Origin: Streptomyces radiopugnans
GTDB lineage: Bacteria > Actinomycetota > Actinomycetes > Streptomycetales > Streptomycetaceae
Reading direction: 5' to 3'
Assembly: GCF_900110735.1 (NCBI RefSeq)
Contig: NZ_FOET01000013.1
Span: 1-64,000, forward strand
DNA length: 64,000 nt
Under the pieces are notes generated by a model that did no database searches, was not told the origin of the DNA, and saw nothing but the letters and a program-made list of their open reading frames with translations. How positions within the stretch are numbered: the stretch's first letter is position 1; each line of letters begins with the position of its first letter. The translations under genes were made by a program, and so were the position numbers. Shown piece after piece: positions 57,581-64,000 of this stretch.

Positions 57581-59041
57581 ATGTCGGACAGCTCCTCGCC
57601 GCGCGCCGCCGTCGTCGCCACGCGCGAGCCGGAGGGCGCGGCGCTGCTGCGTTCGCTCACGCCACTGCTCACCGAATGGCTTCCGCGGCAACGCTGGTTC
57701 GCCGGGAAGGGGCGGCCCGTCAGCGGGTTCGCCCTCGTCGCCGCCACCGAGCTGCTGCCGTGCACGAGCGGGGCCGCGCCGGGCCTGCTGCACCTGCTCG
57801 TCCGGGCCCGCCAGCCCGGAGGACCGGAGCAGACCCATCCGGTTCCCGCCGACTGCTACCAGTTGCTGCTCGGCGTGCGCGACGCCCTCCCGCCGCCGCT
57901 GGCCGGGTCCCTGATCGGCCACCCCGCCGACGGGCCGCTGGCCGGCCTCACCGTCTACGAGGCCCTGCACGACCCGCGGCTGGCCGCCGTACTGCTGGAG
58001 CGGCTGCGCTCCCCCGGCCGGCTCGGCCCGCTGCTCTTCCAGCGGGAGCGCGGCACCACGATCCCGCAGGGGCTGCCGCCCAGGCCGCTGAGCGTGGAGC
58101 AGTCGAACTCCTCGGTGGTCTACGGCGACAGCCACATCCTCAAGCTGTTCCGCCGCGTCAGCCCCGGCGTCAACCCCGACCTGGAGCTGCCGCTCGCCCT
58201 GGCGCGGGCCGGGTCGGACCGGGTGCCCGCGCCGGCCGCCTGGTTCGAGGCGCGCCCCGGCGAACGCCCCGGCGAGGGCGGCGAGGCGGGCGAGCCGATG
58301 ACGCTGGGCGTGCTCCAGCCCTTCCTCCCCGGCACCAGCGACGGCTGGCAGCTCGCGCTGGACTCGCTGGCGTCGCACGGCGACTTCTCCCCCTCCGCAC
58401 GTACGCTGGGCCAGGCGATCGCCGAGGTGCACACCACACTGGCGCAGGCCCTGCCGGTGACGGCGCTGGGGCGCCGCCAGCTGGAGTTCATCGCCTCCGG
58501 CATGAACGAGCGCCTGGAGGCCGCGGCCGCCGCCGTGCCCGCCCTGCGCCCGTACCGGGGGAAGCTGCACACCGTCTTCGACGCCGTCGCCGGGCTCGGC
58601 CGCGGCGGGCGGTCCTGGTCCGCCCAGCGCATCCACGGCGACCTCCACCTGGGCCAGGCGCTGTGCGCGGGGGACGACGGCCGCTGGTCGATCATCGACT
58701 TCGAGGGCGAGCCCGCCCGCCCCATCACCGAACGCCGCCGCCCCCAGCCGGTGGTGCGGGACATCGCGGGCATACTGCGCTCCTTCGACTACGCGGCGTG
58801 CCAGCACGCCCGCTCCTCCCCCGAGGAGGCCGGGTGGGCCCGCGAGTGGTCCGAGAAGAACCGTGACGCCTACTGCTCCGGCTACGCCGACGCCTCCGGC
58901 TCCGACCCGCGCGACGAGGACGTCCTGCTGCGCGCGTACGAGACGGACAAGGCCGTCTACGAAGTGCTCTACGAGGCCAGGCACCGCCCCGCCTGGCTCG
59001 CCATCCCGATGTCCGCCGTCCAGCGGCTCGCGGACACCTGA
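57581..59041 (+). CDS. mak: Maltokinase (Pep2/Mak)
   Basis: 486 aa from ATG 57581 (GGGAAAGGA upstream). Phosphorylates maltose to maltose 1-phosphate for GlgE. APH-like kinase fold: N-terminal cap (LTEWLPRQRWFAGKGRPVSGF), Gly-rich/QSNSSVVYGDSHILKLFRRV (the Lys is in the ATP site), and the catalytic loop SWSAQRIHGDLHLGQALC (Asp acts as base) followed by WSIIDFEGEPARPITERRR (DFE metal motif). Located 228 bp after treS, 28 bp before glgB. Completes the trehalose-to-maltose 1-phosphate path in this operon. Confidence 0.95.
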   Translation: MSDSSSPRAAVVATREPEGAALLRSLTPLLTEWLPRQRWFAGKGRPVSGFALVAATELLPCTSGAAPGLLHLLVRARQPGGPEQTHPVPADCYQLLLGVRDALPPPLAGSLIGHPADGPLAGLTVYEALHDPRLAAVLLERLRSPGRLGPLLFQRERGTTIPQGLPPRPLSVEQSNSSVVYGDSHILKLFRRVSPGVNPDLELPLALARAGSDRVPAPAAWFEARPGERPGEGGEAGEPMTLGVLQPFLPGTSDGWQLALDSLASHGDFSPSARTLGQAIAEVHTTLAQALPVTALGRRQLEFIASGMNERLEAAAAAVPALRPYRGKLHTVFDAVAGLGRGGRSWSAQRIHGDLHLGQALCAGDDGRWSIIDFEGEPARPITERRRPQPVVRDIAGILRSFDYAACQHARSSPEEAGWAREWSEKNRDAYCSGYADASGSDPRDEDVLLRAYETDKAVYEVLYEARHRPAWLAIPMSAVQRLADT

Positions 59042-59069
59042 ACGATTCCGTGCACAGGAGGCCCCTTCC

Positions 59070-61844
59070 GTGACCCCCCGTCCCGACAGCCGACCGTTCT
59101 CCGAAACCTCCCCGCGGCCCGTCCGCACCGGCGGCCGGGACGAGGACGCCGTCCCGGCCGCTTCCCCCGGAGCCGCCGGCCCGAAGGACCCGGCCGGAGA
59201 CCCGGCCCCCTCCGAGGGAAAGGCCGCCGTGAAGAAGGCCGCGGCGAAGAAGACCGCCGCCAGGAAGACCGCGGGCGGGTCCGCCGGGAAGACCGCCGCG
59301 AAGAAGACGGCCGTCAAGAAGGCCGCCGCCGGATCCGCCGGGAAGGCCGTGACGAAGAAGGCGGTCACGAAGAAGGCCGCGGCGAAGAAGACCGCGAAGA
59401 AGGCCGCGGCCGAGCCATCCGGGAAGACGGCCGCGAGGGCCACCGCGAAAACCGCCGGGGAAACCGCCGGGAAGAAGGCCCCGGCGAGGAAGGTCGCGGC
59501 CGGGAAGGCGGCGGCGTCCGAGCCCGTGGCGCTGCGCCAGGACGGGCCGCTGAAGGACCACGCCCCCAACTGGCCCGGCGCCCGCCCGCCGGCACCGCGC
59601 CGGAGCGACGACGCCCCGGCCGGGCAGGACGTGGGGCGCGCCGCCGCGCTCGACCCCGGCGAGCGGCAGCGCCTGCTGCACGGCTCCCACCACGACCCGC
59701 ATACGGTGCTCGGCGCGCACCGGGTGCCCGGCGGGGTACTGTTCCGGGCGCTGCGGCCGTACGCCCGCTCCGTCGCCGTCCTGGCCGGGGGCGTGCGGGC
59801 CGAGCTGCACGACGACGGGGACGGGCTGTTCTCCGGCGTGCTCCCGCTGGCCGCCGAGCCCTCGATGCCCTCCTACCGGCTGCTGGTGCGCTACGGGGAG
59901 GAGCCCGGCGAGGACGAGGTCGAGACCGAGGACCCGTACCGCTTCCTGCCCTCGATCGGCGAGCTGGACCTGCACCTGATCGGCGAGGGCCGCCACGAGG
60001 AGCTGTGGCGGGCGCTGGGCGCGCGTCCCATGACCGTCGACGGGGTGGCCGGCACCCGTTTCACCGTCTGGGCGCCCAACGCCCTGGGTGTGCGGGTCGC
60101 CGGGGACTTCAACTACTGGGACGGGACGGCCTCCCCCATGCGCTCGCTGGGCGGCACCGGTGTGTGGGAGCTGTTCCTGCCGGGGGTCGGCGCGGGCGCG
60201 CTGTACAAGTTCGACATCACCCGCGCGGACGGCTCCCACACCCTGCGCGCCGATCCGATGGCCCGCCGCACCGAGACCCCGCCGGCGACCGCCTCGATCG
60301 TGGAGGAGTCGGCGTACACATGGCACGACGAGGAGTGGCTGGCTCACCGCGCCGAACGCGCTCCCCACCAAGCGCCCCTGTCCGTCTACGAGGTGCACCT
60401 GCCCTCCTGGCGCCCCGGGCTGACCTACCGCGAACTGGCCGAGCAGCTTCCGGCGTACGTGAAGGACCTGGGCTTCACCCACGTGGAGCTGATGCCCGTC
60501 GCCGAGCACCCCTTCGGCGGCTCCTGGGGCTACCAGGTCACCGGCTTCTACGCGCCCACCGCGCGCATGGGCACCCCCGACGACTTCCGGTACCTGGTGG
60601 ACCGCCTCCACCAGGAGGGCATCGGGGTGCTGATGGACTGGGTGCCCGCGCACTTCCCCAAGGACGAGTGGGCGCTGGCCCGCTTCGACGGCACCGCCCT
60701 GTACGAGCACTCCGACCCGGCCCGCGCCGAGCACCCGGACTGGGGGACGCTGGAGTTCAACTTCGGCCGCACCGAGGTCCGCAACTTCCTGGTCGCCAAC
60801 GCCGTCTACTGGTGCGAGGAGTTCCACATCGACGGCCTGCGCGTGGACGCCGTCGCCTCGATGCTCTACCTGGACTACTCGCGCGAGCCCGGCCAGTGGA
60901 CCCCCAACGTGTACGGCGGACGGGAGAACCTGGACGCGGTGGCCTTCCTGCAGGAGATGAACGCCACCGTCTACCGCCGCTGCCCCGGCGTGATCACCGC
61001 CGCCGAGGAGTCCACCGCCTGGGACGGCGTCACCCGTGCCACCCACCACACCGGGCCGGGCGGTTTCGGCGGGCTGGGCTTCGGCTTCAAGTGGAACATG
61101 GGGTGGATGCACGACTCCCTGGAGTACATGGTCAGGGAGCCGGTCCACCGCAAGTACCACCACAACGAGATGACGTTCTCGATGGTGTACGCCTACTCGG
61201 AGAACTACATCCTGCCCATCTCCCACGACGAGGTGGTGCACGGCAAGCGGTCGCTGGTGTCGAAGATGCCGGGCGACTGGTGGCAGCAGCGGGCCGACCA
61301 CCGGGCGTACCTGGCCTTCATGTGGTCCCACCCGGGCAAGCAACTGCTGTTCATGGGGCAGGAGTTCGCCCAGGGCTCGGAGTGGTCGGAGGCGCACGGG
61401 CCGGACTGGTGGCTGCTGGACCCGGCGTACTCGGCCGCCGGCGACCACCAGGGGGTGCGGGATCTGGTCCGCGACCTCAACCGCGTCTACACCGCCACGC
61501 CCGCTCTGTGGGAGCTGGACACCGATCCGGCCGGCTTCTCCTGGATCGAGGGGGGCGCGGCCGACGACAACGTCTTCGCGTTCCTGCGGTACGCCGCCGA
61601 CGGCTCGCCGCTGATCGCCGTCTCCAACTTCTCCCCCGTCGTCCGGCACGACTACCCGATCGGCGTCCCCGAGGGGATCGCCGCCTGGCGGGAGGTGCTC
61701 AACACCGACGCCGCGCGGTACGGCGGGAGCGGCGTGGGCAATCCCGGGCCGCTGAAGGCGGACGCGGCCCCGGCGCACGGCCGTCCGGCCGGCATCGCCC
61801 CGACACTGCCGCCGCTGGCGACGATCTGGCTCGTTCCCGCCTGA
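59070..61844 (+). CDS. glgB: 1,4-alpha-glucan branching enzyme with Lys/Ala-rich N-terminal tail
   Basis: 924 aa from GTG 59070 (CAGGAGG 7 nt upstream). The enzyme part (from about residue 190) has an N-terminal beta domain (GERQRLLHGSHHDPHTVLGAH), a CBM48 domain (TRFTVWAPNALGVRVAGDFNYW) and a GH13_9 barrel: catalytic Asp593 (GLRVDAVASMLYLDYSR), Glu646 (GVITAAEESTAWDGV), 53 apart as in E. coli, and PISHDEVVHGKRSL. Forms alpha-1,6 branches. Residues about 51-151 are an AAKK/TAAKKTA-type repeat like a histone H1 tail, extra to the usual 730 aa enzyme. Last gene of the glgE-treS-mak-glgB operon. Confidence 0.95.
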   Translation: MTPRPDSRPFSETSPRPVRTGGRDEDAVPAASPGAAGPKDPAGDPAPSEGKAAVKKAAAKKTAARKTAGGSAGKTAAKKTAVKKAAAGSAGKAVTKKAVTKKAAAKKTAKKAAAEPSGKTAARATAKTAGETAGKKAPARKVAAGKAAASEPVALRQDGPLKDHAPNWPGARPPAPRRSDDAPAGQDVGRAAALDPGERQRLLHGSHHDPHTVLGAHRVPGGVLFRALRPYARSVAVLAGGVRAELHDDGDGLFSGVLPLAAEPSMPSYRLLVRYGEEPGEDEVETEDPYRFLPSIGELDLHLIGEGRHEELWRALGARPMTVDGVAGTRFTVWAPNALGVRVAGDFNYWDGTASPMRSLGGTGVWELFLPGVGAGALYKFDITRADGSHTLRADPMARRTETPPATASIVEESAYTWHDEEWLAHRAERAPHQAPLSVYEVHLPSWRPGLTYRELAEQLPAYVKDLGFTHVELMPVAEHPFGGSWGYQVTGFYAPTARMGTPDDFRYLVDRLHQEGIGVLMDWVPAHFPKDEWALARFDGTALYEHSDPARAEHPDWGTLEFNFGRTEVRNFLVANAVYWCEEFHIDGLRVDAVASMLYLDYSREPGQWTPNVYGGRENLDAVAFLQEMNATVYRRCPGVITAAEESTAWDGVTRATHHTGPGGFGGLGFGFKWNMGWMHDSLEYMVREPVHRKYHHNEMTFSMVYAYSENYILPISHDEVVHGKRSLVSKMPGDWWQQRADHRAYLAFMWSHPGKQLLFMGQEFAQGSEWSEAHGPDWWLLDPAYSAAGDHQGVRDLVRDLNRVYTATPALWELDTDPAGFSWIEGGAADDNVFAFLRYAADGSPLIAVSNFSPVVRHDYPIGVPEGIAAWREVLNTDAARYGGSGVGNPGPLKADAAPAHGRPAGIAPTLPPLATIWLVPA

Positions 61845-61856
61845 CCGGCGGCGAGC

Positions 61857-61899
61857 CGCGGCGGCCCTGTCCCGGGGGGAACGGGACAGGGCCGCCGCG
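61857..61899. terminator. Bidirectional terminator between glgB and the dicarboxylate symporter
   Basis: Perfect 18-bp stem (CGCGGCGGCCCTGTCCCG at 61857-61874 with 61882-61899) and a 7-nt loop, between convergent genes. Confidence 0.85.
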
Positions 61900-61925
61900 G
61901 GTGGCCCGGGGCGTTCACGGGGAGG

Positions 61926-63356
61926 TCACACGCCCGCGGGCTCCTTGGCGGCGGGCCCGGTGGGGTCGGGGTCCCGCGTGGTCTCGTCACCGGTGGTCCG
62001 GTCGGGGGCGCCGTGGGCGGTGCCGTGGGAGTGGGCGTCGTCGAGGAGGGTCCGCTCGTCGAAGGGGACGCGGCCGGCCAGCACCTCGCCGACCCGCTCC
62101 TTGTCGATCTCCCTGGTCCAGGTGCCGACCAGCACCGTGGCGACCGCGTTGCCGGCGAAGTTCGTCAGCGCGCGGGCCTCGCTCATGAAGCGGTCGATGC
62201 CGACGATCAGGCCGACGCCGTCCACCAGCTCCGGGCGGTGGGACTGCAGGCCGCCGGCGAGGGTGGCAAGGCCCGCGCCGGTGACGCCGGCCGCGCCCTT
62301 CGAGGCGATGATCATGAAGACGAGCAGGGAGATCTGCTGCCCCACCGTGAGCGGGTCGCCCATCGCCTCGGCCACGAACAGGGAGGCCATCGTCAGGTAG
62401 ATCGCGGTGCCGTCGAGGTTGAAGGAGTAGCCCGTGGGGACGGTGATGCCCACCACCGGCCGGCTCACCCCCAGGTGCTCCATCTTCGCGATCAGGCGCG
62501 GCAGCGCCGACTCCGACGAGGAGGTGGACAGGATCAGCAGGAACTCGCGGCCCAGGTACCTCAGCAGGGTGAGGATGTTCACCCCCGCCACCAGCTTCAG
62601 CAGCGCGCCCAGCACGACGAAGACGAACAGCAGGCAGGTGACGTAGAAGCCGACCATGATGACGGCCAGGGAGGTCAGCGCGTCCACTCCGGTCTCGCCG
62701 ACCACCGCGGCGATGGCGCCGAAGGCTCCGACCGGGGCCACCCACATGATCATGGCCAGCACCCGGAAGACCAGCCGCTGGACGTGGCCGATGCCCCGCA
62801 GCACCGGCTCGCCGGCCGGGCCCATCGCCTGGAGCGCGAAGCCCACCAGCAGGGCCACCAGCAGGGTCTGGAGGACCTCGCCCTCGGTGAAGGCGGACAC
62901 CAGCGTCGTCGGGATGACGCCCAGCAGGAAGTCGACGGTGCCCTCACCGGCGCCCTCGGCCTGCGCAGCGCCGGCGCTCCTGGCCTCCTCGGTGAGCTGG
63001 AGTCCGGATCCGGGGTCCAGCACGTTGCCGACGACCAGGCCGATGGCCAGGGCGACGGTGGACATCACCAGGAAGTAGCCGAGCGCGAGCCCGCCCACCG
63101 CGCCGACCTTGGCGGCCTTCCGCACGGAGCCGATGCCCAGCACGATGGTGCAGAAGATCACCGGCGAGATCATCATCTTGATGAGGTCGACGAACCCGGT
63201 GCCCAGCGGCTTGAGTTCCCTGGCCACGCCCGGAGCCGCGAAGCCGAGCGCGATGCCCGCCAGGACGGCGGCGATCACGGCGATGTAGAGGTAGTGGGTG
63301 CGGTCCCGCCCCTTGGGCCGGGCGGCCTGCTCGGCCTGTTCGTTCTGCGGTGGCAC
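61926..63356 (-). CDS. Cation:dicarboxylate symporter (DctA/GltP family)
   Basis: 476 aa, GTG start 63356. Eight helices with two re-entrant hairpins of the glutamate/dicarboxylate:cation symporter family. Motifs: MMISPVIFCTIVLGIGSV, STSSSESALPRLIAKMEHLGV (HP1, serine-rich), PTGYSFNLDGTAIYLTMASLFVAEA (TM7 with the substrate-site region), and GIDRFMSEARALTNFAGNAVATV (TM8 with Arg, Asn). A shorter HP2 region, IIASKGAAGVTGAG, is also intact. Expected to import C4-dicarboxylates or glutamate with H+ or Na+. It diverges from a sensor kinase that probably regulates it. Confidence 0.92.
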   Translation of the reverse strand: MPPQNEQAEQAARPKGRDRTHYLYIAVIAAVLAGIALGFAAPGVARELKPLGTGFVDLIKMMISPVIFCTIVLGIGSVRKAAKVGAVGGLALGYFLVMSTVALAIGLVVGNVLDPGSGLQLTEEARSAGAAQAEGAGEGTVDFLLGVIPTTLVSAFTEGEVLQTLLVALLVGFALQAMGPAGEPVLRGIGHVQRLVFRVLAMIMWVAPVGAFGAIAAVVGETGVDALTSLAVIMVGFYVTCLLFVFVVLGALLKLVAGVNILTLLRYLGREFLLILSTSSSESALPRLIAKMEHLGVSRPVVGITVPTGYSFNLDGTAIYLTMASLFVAEAMGDPLTVGQQISLLVFMIIASKGAAGVTGAGLATLAGGLQSHRPELVDGVGLIVGIDRFMSEARALTNFAGNAVATVLVGTWTREIDKERVGEVLAGRVPFDERTLLDDAHSHGTAHGAPDRTTGDETTRDPDPTGPAAKEPAGV

Positions 63357-63572
63357 GTCGGGCTCCTCCGTGTTGCGGCTCCGACTCGCGTGGAGTCCCG
63401 GCGACTATGCACCCGGCTGTGAGGCCGATCACGGTTGCGTGCATTACGTGCACGGAAAACCCGTTCGGAACGCGGGATTCCGGCCGTACCGGCTCTCGCG
63501 GGCAGGGCCGGCCGCCGTCTCCCGCGGTCCCGGGGAGGGCCGCTCGGGGGATGAGCGGGCAGACTGGTGCCC

Positions 63573-64000
63573 ATGCGTCTGTCCCGCCCCCGCAGCCTGG
63601 CAGGCCAGCTCTTCGCGATGCAGGTCGTGGTGGTGGTCGCCGTGGTGGCCGGGTGCGCGCTGTTCACCTACCTGAACGACTGGCGGCAGGCCGAGACCGC
63701 CGCCCGGCACCGCGCCACCGCCACCGCCCGTGCGATCGCCGACTCGCCCTCGGTGGCGGAGGCGATCGGCTCGCCGGACCCGAGCGCGCTCCTCCAGCCG
63801 TACGCCGAGCGGGTCCGCCGCGACACCGGCGTCACCTTCGTCACGATCATGGACCCGCGCGGCATCCGCTGGACCCACCCCGAGCCGGACCGCATCGGCC
63901 TGCGCTTCGTGGGCCACATCGGTCCCGCCCGGCGCGGCGAGACCTTCCACGAGACCTACACCGGCACCCTCGGCCCCTCGGTGCGGGTGGTCACGCCCGT
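63573..64000 (+). CDS. Sensor histidine kinase, CitA/DcuS type, N-terminal part (runs off right edge)
   Basis: Partial, 142 residues seen, start ATG 63573 (GTGCCC just before; no strong ribosome site). A first membrane helix (VVVVVAVVAGCALFTYL) is followed by an extracellular sPDC/PAS-like sensor region with the marks of the CitA/DcuS family: RHRATATARAIADSPSVAEAI, LLQPYAERVRRDTGVTFVTIMDPRGIRWTHPEPDRIG. The window ends inside the sensor domain, so the kinase core is not visible. Divergent from the dicarboxylate symporter, which supports a C4-dicarboxylate or citrate sensing role. Confidence 0.85.
   Translation, partial: MRLSRPRSLAGQLFAMQVVVVVAVVAGCALFTYLNDWRQAETAARHRATATARAIADSPSVAEAIGSPDPSALLQPYAERVRRDTGVTFVTIMDPRGIRWTHPEPDRIGLRFVGHIGPARRGETFHETYTGTLGPSVRVVTP

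Noticed and set aside
58725..61778. A 1,017-codon open frame on the minus strand opposite glgB
   Set aside because: Antisense shadow of glgB and mak; no recognisable domains and codon bias is on the wrong strand.

Overview
The window is a very GC-rich (by eye about 72-74%), gene-dense stretch of an actinobacterial chromosome. Codon use, the gene families and the gene order (mnmA/cysteine desulfurase - oligopeptide ABC operon - sseB pair - gcvT/gcvH/glyA/sdaA - glgX - glgP/glgE/treS/mak/glgB) point to Streptomyces or a close relative. From memory the order resembles the S. coelicolor core chromosome around SCO5440-SCO5490; this was not checked. No tRNA, rRNA, integrase or transposase gene was found.

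Left part (1-23 kb). A polar amino-acid ABC transporter cluster is broken at the left edge: permease and ATPase are joined by an internal deletion, and only the binding protein is intact. Then come a RCK/TrkA-type NAD-binding ion-channel-like protein, a methyltransferase, an NmrA-like oxidoreductase, a secreted orphan, a MOSC protein, the tRNA-thiolation pair (cysteine desulfurase and MnmA, with a Tat-exported amidase between them), Dps, a thioesterase, a TRIC-type channel, a complete five-gene peptide ABC operon (SBP-B-C-D-F order on the minus strand), two SseB paralogues and a P-loop kinase-like protein.

Glycine/serine module (22.8-27.6 kb). A tandem glycine riboswitch precedes gcvT, followed by gcvH, glyA and sdaA: glycine to serine to pyruvate.

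Accessory island (27,586-33,771). The last 61 bp of sdaA are repeated (60/61 identical) about 6.1 kb downstream, next to what looks like the original sdaA terminator. This is the signature of site-specific integration into a gene 3' end. A 21-bp arm-like repeat lies near each end. The island carries a SUKH (SMI1/KNR4) immunity-like gene facing a large secreted protein with a DNRLRE region and a C-terminal NucA/NucB-type nuclease domain. Two decayed type I-E-like CRISPR fragments (repeat period 61 bp) lie near its two ends, and there is a broken gene. No integrase is visible.

Right part (34-64 kb). A secreted GH11 xylanase with a carbohydrate-binding module, a GntR regulator, small hydrophilic proteins, a VWA protein with a (Gly-Ser)15 tract encoded by a hexamer repeat, a secreted barrel-like protein, an EF-hand protein and GlgX follow. 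Next are an enoyl-CoA hydratase, an RsbW-like ATPase, a heterodimeric ABC exporter with one degenerate site, and an M4 metalloprotease. The alpha-glucan cluster follows: glgP diverges from glgE-treS-mak-glgB, which joins trehalose, maltose 1-phosphate and glycogen metabolism; GlgB carries a histone-H1-like Lys/Ala tail. A dicarboxylate symporter diverges from a truncated sensor kinase at the right edge. Strong GC-rich hairpins separate most transcription units.
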